64,000 bases of DNA, from assembly GCF_023983475.1 (NCBI RefSeq), contig NZ_CP092712.1:806001-870000 (forward strand), written 5' to 3'. The position numbers were made by a program, and so were the translations under genes. This document shows, piece after piece, positions 10,562 to 19,219 of this stretch; position 1 is the first letter of the stretch, and the number at the start of each line of letters is the position of its first letter. Below the pieces are notes generated by a model. The model was not told where the DNA came from and searched no databases. It saw nothing but the letters and a program-made list of their open reading frames with translations. Source of the stretch: Aliivibrio fischeri ATCC 7744 = JCM 18803 = DSM 507 (GTDB taxonomy: Bacteria; Pseudomonadota; Gammaproteobacteria; Enterobacterales; Vibrionaceae).

Positions 10562-11635
10562 TTACTGATTATTTTCTGCTTCAGCCATACGAGCATCACG
10601 CTCCTGCTTTCTGCGTATTTCCTCTAGTTTACGCTCTTTTTGATCTTTTGCTTCCCATTTTTCATAAGCGTTCACAATTCGAGCTACGACAGGATGACGA
10701 ACCACATCATCTGCAATAAAGAAGTTGAAGCTGATTTCATCTACTTCAGAAAGTACTTCAATCGCGTGACGAAGACCTGATTTAGCGCCACGAGGCAAAT
10801 CAATTTGAGTTACATCGCCAGTAATAACCGCACGTGAATTAAAACCAATACGAGTTAAGAACATTTTCATTTGTTCTACAGTTGTATTTTGGCTTTCATC
10901 TAGGATGATAAAGGCATCGTTAAGGGTTCTACCACGCATATAAGCAAGTGGAGCTACTTCAATGACGTTGCGTTCAATAAGTTTCTCAACACGCTCAAAG
11001 CCAAGCATTTCAAATAGCGCATCATAAAGAGGGCGTAAATACGGGTCAACCTTTTGGCTAAGATCACCTGGTAAAAAGCCTAATTTTTCACCCGCTTCAA
11101 CAGCTGGACGAGTAAGCAGGATACGACGAACTTCTTGGCGTTCTAAAGCATCAACGGCAGCAGCAACCGCAAGGTAGGTTTTCCCTGTACCTGCAGGGCC
11201 AATGCCAAAGGTAATATCATGAGTTACCATATTGGTTACGTATTGCGCTTGGTTTTCGGTTCTTGGCTTTATTAACCCTTTTTTGGTTTTAATAAAGACT
11301 TCTTTTCCATAAGGAATGGTTGAAACGTCTTCTTTCGCCTGTTCTAAAACACCGGATTCTTTTACCGCTAAATGGATTTGTTCTGGCTCAATATCAGGGT
11401 ATTGATTCTTTACAGGAGCGGTATCGACGTATAGATCTTTGAGAATATCAATAGTAGCTGAAACGGTATGAGGTTTACCGACCACAGTAAATAGGTTGCC
11501 TCTATAGTTAATCTCCACCCCTAAACGACGTTCAAGGTGCTTGATGTTGTCATCAAAAGGCCCACAAAGGCTAGATAAACGATGATTGTCTGCTGGCTCT
11601 AAGGTCAACTCTAATTTGGTTGTTTTAATGCTCAA
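10562..11635 (-). CDS. ybeZ: PhoH-family ATPase YbeZ
   Basis: Cytoplasmic P-loop ATPase of the PhoH family that works with YbeY in RNA metabolism. Walker A is GPAGTGKTY and Walker B is ILDESQN; an N-terminal KH-like region precedes them, starting at LEPADNHRLSSLCGPFDDN. I place the start at TTG 11635 because a strong ribosome-binding site (GAGGTGAC) sits just upstream and the protein then begins with SIKTTK, giving 357 aa. The open frame runs on to an ATG at 11746, but those extra 37 residues are hydrophobic and unconserved. The last 30 residues are highly charged. Confidence 0.94.
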   Translation of the reverse strand: MSIKTTKLELTLEPADNHRLSSLCGPFDDNIKHLERRLGVEINYRGNLFTVVGKPHTVSATIDILKDLYVDTAPVKNQYPDIEPEQIHLAVKESGVLEQAKEDVSTIPYGKEVFIKTKKGLIKPRTENQAQYVTNMVTHDITFGIGPAGTGKTYLAVAAAVDALERQEVRRILLTRPAVEAGEKLGFLPGDLSQKVDPYLRPLYDALFEMLGFERVEKLIERNVIEVAPLAYMRGRTLNDAFIILDESQNTTVEQMKMFLTRIGFNSRAVITGDVTQIDLPRGAKSGLRHAIEVLSEVDEISFNFFIADDVVRHPVVARIVNAYEKWEAKDQKERKLEEIRRKQERDARMAEAENNQ

Positions 11636-11781
11636 TGTCACCTCGCATAAAGTAACTAGTAAGATATCTATACAGTATTTATTGGGTAAATAAGGTATTT
11701 TCTCAAGACTATAAAAGAAAAAAGATGACTGAGTAACCTCAATCATCTTTATTTGTCTTTGATTTTATTAAAGAGATCACA

Positions 11782-13206
11782 CTATGGCGTAAAAGTACCT
11801 ACACCAAGATCATCTTCACGACGTGTTTTTTCCATCATTTCTGCTGGAGTCATAACAACACGTAAACCCATGTCTTTTTCTGTACGAACTAGTTCACCAC
11901 GCAGTGAGTTTGCAAATACATCTGTGATTTTAACATCAACAAATTGACCAATAAGATCCGCTGAACCTTCAAAGTTTACAACACGGTTGTTTTCAGTACG
12001 AGCACGAAGCTCCATCAGGTTTTTCTTCGATGGGCCTTCAACCAATACACGTTGCTCTGTGTCTAGCATTAAACGAGAGTAGCGCATTGCTTGGCTGTTT
12101 ACTTGCTGTTGCAGTTCAGCTAGGCGATCTTTCTTCTCTTGTTCAGGGATATCACATGGATAATCAGCAGCAGGTGTTCCTGGACGTGCAGAGAAGATGA
12201 AACTAAAGCTCATGTCGAAATCAACATCTTTAATCAGTTTCATTGTATCTTGGAAGTCTTTCGCCGTTTCACCAGGGAAGCCAACAATAAAGTCAGAACT
12301 GATTTGAATATCAGGACGAGCTTTACGTAATTTACGAATGATTGATTTATATTCAATCGCTGTGTGAGGACGCTTCATCATGGTTAAAATACGATCAGAA
12401 CCACTTTGAACAGGTAAGTGTAAGAAACTTACTAGCTCTGGCGTATCTTCGTATACAGCGATGATGTCATCACCAAACTCTAATGGGTGGCTTGTTGTAA
12501 AGCGTAAACGGTCGATACCATCGATAGATGCAACCATACGTAGTAATTCAGCAAATGTGCAGATATCACCATCGTGCATTGGACCACGGTACGCGTTAAC
12601 GTTTTGACCTAATAGGTTTACTTCGCGTACGCCTTGCTCTGCAAGTTGTGCGATTTCAAATAATACGTCATCAAGAGGACGACTTACTTCTTCACCACGA
12701 GTGTATGGAACAACACAGTAAGTACAGTACTTAGAACACCCTTCCATAATAGAAACGAATGCTGTTGCACCTTCTGCCTTTGGTTCTGGAAGGTTGTCGA
12801 ACTTTTCGATCTCTGGGAATGAAATATCCATTACTGGCTTTTCATTTGATTGAGATTGACGGATCATTTCAGGTAAACGGTGTAAAGTTTGTGGACCAAA
12901 GATAACGTCAACATATGGAGCTCGTTGGCGAATATGATCACCTTCTTGAGTTGCAACACAACCACCAACACCGATCACTAGATCTGGTTTTTTATCTTTT
13001 AGGTTTTTCCAGCGGCCTAATTGGTGAAACACTTTCTCTTGTGCTTTTTCACGAATAGAGCAGGTATTTAATAGTAGAACGTCAGCTTCTGTTGGTTCTT
13101 CTGTTAATTCATAACCATTTGCGGCACCTAAAAGGTCGGCCATTTTAGATGAATCGTATTCGTTCATCTGACAGCCCCAGGTTTTGATCAGCAGTTTCTT
13201 AGTCAT
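11782..13206 (-). CDS. miaB: tRNA-2-methylthio-N6-dimethylallyladenosine synthase
   Basis: Radical-SAM methylthiotransferase that adds the 2-methylthio group to i6A37 in tRNAs reading UNN codons. The ATG at 13206 gives 474 aa and the typical opening [19 protein letters not shown]; the frame stays open to 13260 but the extra 18 residues are not conserved. The N-terminal cluster cysteines are in WGCQMN, NTCSIRE and VGGCVA. The radical-SAM motif CxxxCxxC is CSKYCTYC, and a TRAM domain closes the protein. It is divergent from ubiF and heads the miaB-ybeZ-ybeY-corC-lnt group. Confidence 0.97.
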   Translation of the reverse strand: MTKKLLIKTWGCQMNEYDSSKMADLLGAANGYELTEEPTEADVLLLNTCSIREKAQEKVFHQLGRWKNLKDKKPDLVIGVGGCVATQEGDHIRQRAPYVDVIFGPQTLHRLPEMIRQSQSNEKPVMDISFPEIEKFDNLPEPKAEGATAFVSIMEGCSKYCTYCVVPYTRGEEVSRPLDDVLFEIAQLAEQGVREVNLLGQNVNAYRGPMHDGDICTFAELLRMVASIDGIDRLRFTTSHPLEFGDDIIAVYEDTPELVSFLHLPVQSGSDRILTMMKRPHTAIEYKSIIRKLRKARPDIQISSDFIVGFPGETAKDFQDTMKLIKDVDFDMSFSFIFSARPGTPAADYPCDIPEQEKKDRLAELQQQVNSQAMRYSRLMLDTEQRVLVEGPSKKNLMELRARTENNRVVNFEGSADLIGQFVDVKITDVFANSLRGELVRTEKDMGLRVVMTPAEMMEKTRREDDLGVGTFTP

Positions 13207-13420
13207 GTAACTTTTCACTCGTTTTGTATTACTAAAATTCGGTACAGTTTTGAGAGACAAGCTCGATCAAAACGGATAGGGCGCGTATTGTACTGCTTTC
13301 CAAGCGCTGTGACTAGGTGTAGTAGACCATGAAAATTATAAGGACATGCAGTGAGTGATTTCGATTACTGATAAATCAGGCTAGAATAAGGGAAAATAAT
13401 TGATTCAATAAGGTCGATGG

Positions 13421-14578
13421 ATGATAAAAGAATATGATTATGCCGTAGTCGGTGGTGGCATGGTTGGCGCAGCAACTGCGGTTGGTTTGGCTAAATTAGG
13501 TCACTCAGTTGTTTTGCTTGAAGCAAGAGAACCAGCGGTTTATGACAAAGCACAACCTATGGATATTCGAGTTTCGGCTATTTCACAATCATCAGTCGAC
13601 TTATTAGATTCTTTAGGTGCTTGGAAATTTATAAGCGAGACAAGAGTATGTCCTTATAAGCGATTAGAAACGTGGGAACATCCTGAGTGTAGGACGCGTT
13701 TTCATTCAGATGCTCTTAATCTGGAACAACTTGGCTTTATTGTTGAAAACCGATTAATCCAATTAGGTCTTTGGAATGAATTTTCTCATTACAGTAACCT
13801 AAATGTACTCACTCCAATAAACATTAATACAATCACTTTTCATCAAGAATACAATGAGTTAACTCTAAGTGATAATTCCGTATTAAAAGCAAAATGGGTG
13901 ATTGGAGCTGATGGCGCTAACTCTTATGTTCGTCAACAAGCAAAAATAGGAATAACTGCTTGGGATTATCGTCAACATTGTATGTTGATTAATATTGAAA
14001 CCGAGCAAGAACAGCAAGACATTACATGGCAATGGTTTACACCGTCAGGGCCAAGATCATTCTTACCTTTATTTGGAAATAAAGGCTCATTAGTTTGGTA
14101 TGACTCACCTACTCGTATTAAGCAATTAACTGCAATGAGTAATACTCAATTAGAAGAACAAATCAAGCGACACTTTCCTGCAGAACTTGGTGGTTTTAAA
14201 GTTGAACGCTTTGGTTCTTTTCCTCTTACACGCAGGCATGCTCAACAATATGTAAACCATCGGTGTGTGTTACTTGGTGATGCGGCACATACCATTAATC
14301 CGCTAGCAGGGCAGGGTGTTAATTTAGGTTTTAAAGATGTGAATGTCTTTTTAGAAGAAGTCGAAAAAAATGGCGTAGAGAGTGATAAAGCGCCAGTAAG
14401 ATATGAAAACAGAAGACGAACAGATAATTTACTAATGCAAACCAGTATGGATGTTTTTTATACCTTATTTAGCAATACACTGCCTCCGGTTAAATTATTA
14501 CGTAATATTGGATTAAGAGCTGCAGAATCAGCAGGTCCATTAAAGATCCAAGCATTGAAATATGCATTAGGGTTATAG
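13421..14578 (+). CDS. ubiF: FAD monooxygenase of ubiquinone synthesis (UbiF type)
   Basis: Flavin hydroxylase of the UbiH/UbiF/UbiI family that hydroxylates the ubiquinone ring late in the pathway. At 385 aa it shows the dinucleotide-binding motif VVGGGMVGAA at the N-terminus, the DG motif (IGADGANSYVRQQ) and the FAD motif GDAAHTINPLAGQGVNLG. I chose UbiF over UbiH or UbiI because of its place divergent from miaB and beside a Met/Leu/Gln tRNA cluster, exactly as in E. coli. The exact ring position hydroxylated follows from orthology only. Confidence 0.88.
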   Translation: MIKEYDYAVVGGGMVGAATAVGLAKLGHSVVLLEAREPAVYDKAQPMDIRVSAISQSSVDLLDSLGAWKFISETRVCPYKRLETWEHPECRTRFHSDALNLEQLGFIVENRLIQLGLWNEFSHYSNLNVLTPININTITFHQEYNELTLSDNSVLKAKWVIGADGANSYVRQQAKIGITAWDYRQHCMLINIETEQEQQDITWQWFTPSGPRSFLPLFGNKGSLVWYDSPTRIKQLTAMSNTQLEEQIKRHFPAELGGFKVERFGSFPLTRRHAQQYVNHRCVLLGDAAHTINPLAGQGVNLGFKDVNVFLEEVEKNGVESDKAPVRYENRRRTDNLLMQTSMDVFYTLFSNTLPPVKLLRNIGLRAAESAGPLKIQALKYALGL

Positions 14579-14587
14579 AAAATATTA

Positions 14588-14615
14588 GGGACAAGGGACA
14601 AGGGACAAGGGACAA
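14588..14615. repeat. GGGACAA heptamer tandem repeat (4 copies)
   Basis: Four perfect copies of GGGACAA in the 3' flank of ubiF, just before its terminator. The unit differs by one base from the GGGACTA/CCCTAGT array that flanks the IS element near 37,304 and 38,566, which suggests one dispersed minisatellite family. Confidence 0.85.
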
Positions 14616-14621
14616 AAAACG

Positions 14622-14652
14622 AAAGGTGATCATTAATTGGTCACCTTTTTTG
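14622..14652 (+). terminator. Rho-independent terminator of ubiF
   Basis: Stem AAAGGTGA / TCACCTTT with an 11-nt loop, followed by a T-run on the plus strand. Confidence 0.8.
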
Positions 14653-14712
14653 TATCTGATTAACTAATTATCCTGATTGGCATGAGCGGATGAAAATAGG
14701 ATCTTACAGACG

Positions 14713-14747
14713 AAAAAAAAGCCCATCAAATTAATGATGAGCTTTTT
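14713..14747 (-). terminator. Rho-independent terminator of the tRNA array
   Basis: On the minus strand the stem AAAAAGCTCATCA pairs with TGATGGGCTTTTT and runs into eight T residues, directly after the last tRNA-Gln. It ends the 18-tRNA transcript. Confidence 0.88.
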
Positions 14748-14752
14748 AAAAG

Positions 14753-14827
14753 TGGCTGGGATACCTGGATTTGAACCAGGGAATGGCGGCATCAAAAGCC
14801 GCTGCCTTACCGCTTGGCGATATCCCA
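14753..14827 (-). tRNA. tRNA-Gln (UUG), copy 1
   Basis: 75-nt cloverleaf with acceptor TGGGATA/TATCCCA, anticodon loop TTTTGAT (anticodon TTG) and an encoded CCA end. It is the last gene of the array transcript and is identical to the other five Gln copies. Confidence 0.97.
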
Positions 14828-14852
14828 ACGAGATTCTTACGAACCTAAATAA

Positions 14853-14937
14853 TGGTGCGGTCGGAGAGACTTGAACTCTCACACCTCGCGGCGCCAGAAC
14901 CTAAATCTGGTGCGTCTACCAATTCCGCCACGACCGC
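14853..14937 (-). tRNA. tRNA-Leu (UAG), copy 1, U5-A68 form
   Basis: 85-nt class II tRNA with a long variable arm capped by GCGA. The anticodon loop TTTAGGT gives anticodon TAG. Acceptor stem GCGGTCG/CGACCGC, encoded CCA. Confidence 0.97.
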
Positions 14938-15025
14938 ACAAATTTTATAGTGAAATTAGAGATTGGTGATCTAATAACACTTTTTCCTTTCTTACTTACT
15001 CTCAAGTTAATGAGGAAGAGAAGAA

Positions 15026-15102
15026 TGGTGGCTACTACGGGATTTGAACCTGTGACCCCATCATTATGAGTGATGTGCTCTAACCAGCTGAGCTAAGTAG
15101 CC
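15026..15102 (-). tRNA. tRNA-Met (CAU, elongator), copy 1
   Basis: 77-nt tRNA with acceptor GGCTACT, anticodon loop CTCATAA (CAT) and encoded CCA. The paired acceptor end and resemblance to E. coli metT/metU mark it as elongator rather than initiator. Confidence 0.96.
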
Positions 15103-15112
15103 ATTCAATTAA

Positions 15113-15197
15113 TGGTGCGGACGGAGAGACTTGAACTCTCACACCTCGCGGCGCCAGAACCTAAATCTGGTGCGTCTACCAATTCCGCCACGTCCGC
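15113..15197 (-). tRNA. tRNA-Leu (UAG), copy 2, A5-U68 form
   Basis: 85-nt tRNA like copy 1 except that the fifth acceptor pair is flipped (GCGGACG/CGTCCGC), a compensated double change. Encoded CCA. Confidence 0.97.
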
Positions 15198-15277
15198 ACA
15201 AATATTGTAGTGAAATTGAAGATTGGTGATTCAATAACACGTTGTCATAATCGAAATAAATCAATTACGTTTTAAAA

Positions 15278-15352
15278 TGGCTGGGATACCTGGATTTGAA
15301 CCAGGGAATGGCGGCATCAAAAGCCGCTGCCTTACCGCTTGGCGATATCCCA
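15278..15352 (-). tRNA. tRNA-Gln (UUG), copy 2
   Basis: Same 75-nt sequence as copy 1, lying exactly 525 bp from it. It starts the second copy of the Gln-Leu-Met-Leu block. Confidence 0.97.
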
Positions 15353-15377
15353 ACGAGATTCTTACGAATCTAAATAA

Positions 15378-15462
15378 TGGTGCGGTCGGAGAGACTTGAA
15401 CTCTCACACCTCGCGGCGCCAGAACCTAAATCTGGTGCGTCTACCAATTCCGCCACGACCGC
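15378..15462 (-). tRNA. tRNA-Leu (UAG), copy 3, U5-A68 form
   Basis: Same as Leu copy 1 (GCGGTCG/CGACCGC acceptor, GCGA variable-arm loop, anticodon TAG, encoded CCA). Confidence 0.97.
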
Positions 15463-15551
15463 ACAAATTTTATAGTGAAATTAGAGATTGGTGATCTAAC
15501 AACACTTTTTCCTTTCTTACTTATTCTCAAATTAATGAGCAAGAGAAAGAA

Positions 15552-15628
15552 TGGTGGCTACTACGGGATTTGAACCTGTGACCCCATCATTATGAGTGAT
15601 GTGCTCTAACCAGCTGAGCTAAGTAGCC
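15552..15628 (-). tRNA. tRNA-Met (CAU, elongator), copy 2
   Basis: Identical to Met copy 1; the A/G-rich spacer on its left matches the spacer before copy 1 with a few base changes. Confidence 0.96.
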
Positions 15629-15638
15629 ATTCAATTAA

Positions 15639-15723
15639 TGGTGCGGACGGAGAGACTTGAACTCTCACACCTCGCGGCGCCAGAACCTAAATCTGGTGCG
15701 TCTACCAATTCCGCCACGTCCGC
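15639..15723 (-). tRNA. tRNA-Leu (UAG), copy 4, A5-U68 form
   Basis: Same as Leu copy 2 (GCGGACG/CGTCCGC acceptor), anticodon TAG, encoded CCA. Confidence 0.97.
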
Positions 15724-15803
15724 ACAAATATTGTAGTGAAATTGAAGATTGGTGATTCAATAACACGTTGTCATAATCGAAATAAATCAATTACGTTTTA
15801 AAG

Positions 15804-15878
15804 TGGCTGGGATACCTGGATTTGAACCAGGGAATGGCGGCATCAAAAGCCGCTGCCTTACCGCTTGGCGATATCCCA
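15804..15878 (-). tRNA. tRNA-Gln (UUG), copy 3
   Basis: Identical to the other Gln copies. It is the only Gln copy followed on the right by a Met rather than a Leu gene. Confidence 0.97.
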
Positions 15879-15907
15879 ACGAATTTTTTTACTAAACAAT
15901 TAAAAAA

Positions 15908-15984
15908 TGGTGGCTACTACGGGATTTGAACCTGTGACCCCATCATTATGAGTGATGTGCTCTAACCAGCTGAGCTAAGTAGCC
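15908..15984 (-). tRNA. tRNA-Met (CAU, elongator), copy 3
   Basis: Identical 77-nt Met tRNA. The spacer to Gln copy 3 is short (29 bp) and differs from all other spacers in the array, marking a recombination junction. Confidence 0.96.
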
Positions 15985-15994
15985 ATTCAATTAA

Positions 15995-16079
15995 TGGTGC
16001 GGTCGGAGAGACTTGAACTCTCACACCTCGCGGCGCCAGAACCTAAATCTGGTGCGTCTACCAATTCCGCCACGACCGC
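15995..16079 (-). tRNA. tRNA-Leu (UAG), copy 5, U5-A68 form
   Basis: GCGGTCG/CGACCGC acceptor with GCGA variable-arm loop, anticodon TAG, encoded CCA; 10 bp from Met copy 3. Confidence 0.97.
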
Positions 16080-16159
16080 ACAAATATTGTAGTGAAATTG
16101 AAGATTGGTGATTCAATAACACGTTGTCATAATCGAAATGAATCAATTATGTTTTAAAG

Positions 16160-16234
16160 TGGCTGGGATACCTGGATTTGAACCAGGGAATGGCGGCATC
16201 AAAAGCCGCTGCCTTACCGCTTGGCGATATCCCA
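16160..16234 (-). tRNA. tRNA-Gln (UUG), copy 4
   Basis: Identical Gln copy. It opens the run of 265-bp Gln-Leu repeat units. Confidence 0.97.
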
Positions 16235-16259
16235 ACGAGATTCTTACGAATCTAAATAA

Positions 16260-16344
16260 TGGTGCGGACGGAGAGACTTGAACTCTCACACCTCGCGGCG
16301 CCAGAACCTAAATCTGGTGCGTCTACCAATTCCGCCACGTCCGC
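16260..16344 (-). tRNA. tRNA-Leu (UAG), copy 6, A5-U68 form
   Basis: GCGGACG/CGTCCGC acceptor, GCGA variable-arm loop, anticodon TAG, encoded CCA. Confidence 0.97.
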
Positions 16345-16424
16345 ACAAATATTGTAGTGAAATTGAAGATTGGTGATTCAATAACACGTTGTCATAATCG
16401 AAATGAATCAATTATGTTTTAAAG

Positions 16425-16499
16425 TGGCTGGGATACCTGGATTTGAACCAGGGAATGGCGGCATCAAAAGCCGCTGCCTTACCGCTTGGCGATATCCCA
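16425..16499 (-). tRNA. tRNA-Gln (UUG), copy 5
   Basis: Identical Gln copy, exactly 265 bp from copy 4 and 265 bp from copy 6. Confidence 0.97.
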
Positions 16500-16524
16500 A
16501 CGAGATTCTTACGAATCTAAATAA

Positions 16525-16609
16525 TGGTGCGGTCGGAGAGACTTGAACTCTCACACCTCGCGGCGCCAGAACCTAAATCTGGTGCGTCTACCAATTCCGC
16601 CACGACCGC
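16525..16609 (-). tRNA. tRNA-Leu (UAG), copy 7, U5-A68 form
   Basis: GCGGTCG/CGACCGC acceptor, anticodon TAG, encoded CCA. Confidence 0.97.
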
Positions 16610-16689
16610 ACAAATTTTATAGTGAAATTGAAGATTGGTGATCCAATAACACGTTATTATAATCGAAATGAATCAATTACGTTTTAAAG

Positions 16690-16764
16690 TGGCTGGGATA
16701 CCTGGATTTGAACCAGGGAATGGCGGCATCAAAAGCCGCTGCCTTACCGCTTGGCGATATCCCA
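16690..16764 (-). tRNA. tRNA-Gln (UUG), copy 6
   Basis: Identical Gln copy, the first Gln to be transcribed. Confidence 0.97.
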
Positions 16765-16789
16765 ACGAGATTCTTACGAATCTAAATAA

Positions 16790-16874
16790 TGGTGCGGACG
16801 GAGAGACTTGAACTCTCACACCTTACGGCGCCAGAACCTAAATCTGGTGCGTCTACCAATTCCGCCACGTCCGC
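16790..16874 (-). tRNA. tRNA-Leu (UAG), copy 8, A5-U68 form, GTAA variable loop
   Basis: GCGGACG/CGTCCGC acceptor. It is the only Leu copy whose variable-arm loop is GTAA instead of GCGA; both are GNRA tetraloops. Anticodon TAG, encoded CCA. Confidence 0.97.
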
Positions 16875-16952
16875 ATTCTACTATTTTAACGTTAATACGT
16901 TAAGTAGAAATTTTATTTTAATCGACAATTGGATAATCAATTAAAAATTGTA

Positions 16953-17029
16953 TGGTGGCTACTACGGGATTTGAACCTGTGACCCCATCATTATGAGTGA
17001 TGTGCTCTAACCAGCTGAGCTAAGTAGCC
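16953..17029 (-). tRNA. tRNA-Met (CAU, elongator), copy 4
   Basis: Identical Met tRNA and the first gene of the array transcript, matching the metT-first order of the E. coli operon. Confidence 0.96.
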
Positions 17030-17080
17030 AAATTGTATTGCATTTCTTGCTTGTCTCTCTTTCGCCTTAGCGGTGAGGAC

Positions 17081-17116
17081 GGAGCGCATTATGCGTATCT
17101 AAGGCTTATGCGTCAA
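17081..17116 (-). promoter_or_regulatory. Strong sigma-70 promoter of the tRNA array
   Basis: On the minus strand -35 TTGACG (17111-17116), a 17-bp spacer and -10 CATAAT (17088-17093) precede a GC-rich discriminator GCGCTCC, the kind found at stringently controlled stable-RNA promoters. Transcription would start near 17081, about 50 bp before the first tRNA. Confidence 0.82.
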
Positions 17117-17302
17117 CACTTTTTTGAAAAAAACAGTAATTCTTTGTTTGTTCGAACGGAATTTAATCAAACCGTGCTTTTTATATGCAAATATGAGCAT
17201 AAATGAATAAAACTCAGTATATAAGAGATAAAAAGGGGGGAAGAAAAATAACAGAGGACTGGTTGAAAAGTAATCTTAAGTGGTTGAATTATTAGCAAGT
17301 AA
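17117..17302. other. Gene-free spacer between the tRNA promoter and ychF terminator
   Basis: AT-rich, with no ORF I can support and no clear structure apart from short A and G runs. It may hold upstream promoter (UP-element-like) A/T tracts, such as the TTTTTTGAAAAAAA stretch just beyond the -35 of the tRNA promoter. Confidence 0.5.
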
Positions 17303-17330
17303 TAAAAAGGCCAGCAAATTTGCTGGCCTT
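17303..17330 (-). terminator. Rho-independent terminator of pth-ychF
   Basis: Perfect 24-bp palindrome (arm AAGGCCAGCAAA) followed on the minus strand by TTTTTATT, directly after the ychF stop. Confidence 0.88.
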
Positions 17331-17336
17331 ATTTAA

Positions 17337-18428
17337 TTATACGTTGAAGCGGAAATGAACAACATCACCATCTTTAACGATATATTCTTTACCTTCTAGA
17401 CGCCATTTACCTGCTTCTTTAGCACCACTCTCACCGTTGAACTCGATGAAGTTGTCGTAACCAATAACTTCAGCACGGATAAAGCCTTTTTCAAAGTCAG
17501 TATGGATCTTACCAGCAGCTTGTGGTGCTGTAGCTCCTACAGGGATAGTCCATGCACGAACTTCTTTAACACCAGCAGTGAAGTAAGTTTGAAGAGTAAG
17601 CAGTTCGTAACCAGAACGGATTACACGGTTTAGACCTGGTTCTTCGATACCCATATCAGCAAGGAACTCTTCACGATCTTCATCGTCAAGTTCAGAAAGC
17701 TCAGATTCAATAGCAGCACAAACAGGAACAACCACGTTGTTTTCTTTTTCTGCGTATTCACGAACCATATCTAGGAATGGGTTATCTTCGAAGCCATCTT
17801 CGCTTACGTTAGCAATGTACATGGTTGGTTTTAACGTTAGGAAGTTTAGGTAACCAATAGCTGCCGCTTCTTCTTTCGTTAGCTCAACAGTACGAGCCAT
17901 ACCACCTTCAGTTAATACTGGAAGCAGTTTCTCAAGTACAGAAATTTCAAACTTCGCGTCTTTGTCTCCGCCTTTTGCTTTTTTCGCATTACGTTGCATT
18001 GCACGTTCACACGAATCTAAATCAGCAAGAGCAAGTTCAAGGTTGATGATCTCAATATCTTCAATTGGTGAGATCTTACCAGCAACGTGAATGATGTTTT
18101 CATTTTCAAAACAACGAACAACATGACCAATTGCATCTGTTTCACGGATGTTTGCTAGGAATTTGTTACCTAGACCTTCACCTTTAGATGCGCCTGCCAC
18201 TAAACCAGCGATATCAACGAATTCCATTGTAGTAGGAAGAATACGTTCTGGTTTTACGATTTTTGCTAATGCATCTAAACGTAGATCAGGAACAGGAACC
18301 ACACCTGTGTTTGGTTCAATTGTACAGAAAGGGAAGTTTGCTGCTTCGATTCCTGCTTTTGTTAGTGCGTTAAATAGTGTTGATTTACCAACGTTTGGAA
18401 GACCAACGATTCCGCATTTAAAACCCAT
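17337..18428 (-). CDS. ychF: Redox-regulated ribosome-binding ATPase YchF
   Basis: Obg-family P-loop protein that prefers ATP over GTP and binds ribosomes; it negatively affects the oxidative-stress response in E. coli. At 363 aa it has the family length. The G1 motif is [11 protein letters not shown], the G3 region is [17 protein letters not shown], and NVSED stands where the NKxD specificity motif would be, which fits ATP preference. A C-terminal TGS domain ends in [10 protein letters not shown]. It lies 19 bp downstream of pth, as in E. coli. Confidence 0.97.
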   Translation of the reverse strand: MGFKCGIVGLPNVGKSTLFNALTKAGIEAANFPFCTIEPNTGVVPVPDLRLDALAKIVKPERILPTTMEFVDIAGLVAGASKGEGLGNKFLANIRETDAIGHVVRCFENENIIHVAGKISPIEDIEIINLELALADLDSCERAMQRNAKKAKGGDKDAKFEISVLEKLLPVLTEGGMARTVELTKEEAAAIGYLNFLTLKPTMYIANVSEDGFEDNPFLDMVREYAEKENNVVVPVCAAIESELSELDDEDREEFLADMGIEEPGLNRVIRSGYELLTLQTYFTAGVKEVRAWTIPVGATAPQAAGKIHTDFEKGFIRAEVIGYDNFIEFNGESGAKEAGKWRLEGKEYIVKDGDVVHFRFNV

Positions 18429-18447
18429 GATGTAAACCTTATCTGTG

Positions 18448-19038
18448 TTATTCAGCTTTGAATGTGTGTAAACGATTTTGTGCTTTGCTTAATCCATCTT
18501 TGAGAAGGATATCAAGGCAGCGTGTAGATTCATCTACTGCAGCATCGATTAATTCTTGCTCTTTAGTTGGCGCTTTACCTAAAACAAAACCGGCAACTTT
18601 ATCTTTATGGCCAGGATGACCAATGCCAATACGAAGGCGGTAAAACTCTTTCGTATTCGCTAATTTACTAATGGTGTCACGTAAACCGTTATGGCCACCG
18701 TGTCCACCACCTTTTTTAAATTTAGCAACACCAGGAGGGAGATCCAGTTCATCATGAGCAACAAGAATTTCTTCTGGTTTGATCTGATAGAACTTTGCCA
18801 TCGCAGCGATAGCTTTACCTGATAGATTCATAAAAGTGGTTGGGATCAACAATCGAAGATCATCACCATTACTTTGGATCCTACCAGTTAAGCCGAAGAA
18901 TTTAGCTTCTTCTCGCATAGAAACATTATGAACTCGAGCGAGTTCTTCAACAACCCATGCACCAGCATTATGGCGAGTTCTTTTATACTCAAGACCAGGG
19001 TTTGCTAGTCCAACGAGAAGTTTGATCTGATTACTCAA
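18448..19038 (-). CDS. pth: Peptidyl-tRNA hydrolase
   Basis: Releases tRNA from peptidyl-tRNA that drops off ribosomes. The 196-aa protein has the catalytic His in [10 protein letters not shown], the conserved Asn-containing loops MNLSGKAI and [11 protein letters not shown], and the segment [11 protein letters not shown]. It is cotranscribed with ychF. The upstream 180 bp separate it from prs and contain the prs terminator. Confidence 0.97.
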   Translation of the reverse strand: MSNQIKLLVGLANPGLEYKRTRHNAGAWVVEELARVHNVSMREEAKFFGLTGRIQSNGDDLRLLIPTTFMNLSGKAIAAMAKFYQIKPEEILVAHDELDLPPGVAKFKKGGGHGGHNGLRDTISKLANTKEFYRLRIGIGHPGHKDKVAGFVLGKAPTKEQELIDAAVDESTRCLDILLKDGLSKAQNRLHTFKAE

Positions 19039-19173
19039 AGAATTATCTCTCTTATCTTGGATACTAATATGATTAATGAACTTGTTTAGAGCGTATGAGA
19101 GCTAAATACAATTAATGATATTAGTATGCACCATTAAAAAGGCGCGCCATATTACCACAAGAATTCCAAATAC

Positions 19174-19201
19174 AAAAACGCCCCGCAAAGGCAGGGCGTT
19201 T
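19174..19201 (-). terminator. Rho-independent terminator of prs
   Basis: On the minus strand AAACGCCC pairs with GGGCGTTT and runs into TTTTTG; a 12-nt loop lies between. It ends the lolB-ispE-prs transcript. Confidence 0.85.
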
Positions 19202-19219
19202 GAATAGATTTCTGTTTGA

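Noticed and set aside
14664-14882. 72-aa minus-strand ORF with [12 protein letters not shown]
   Set aside because: It runs through a tRNA-Gln, a terminator and part of a tRNA-Leu. No real protein is expected.
14753-17029. Possible CRISPR or integron array, from the regular repeats
   Set aside because: Repeat units fold as complete tRNAs with encoded CCA ends and lie in the same place as the E. coli metT-gln operon.
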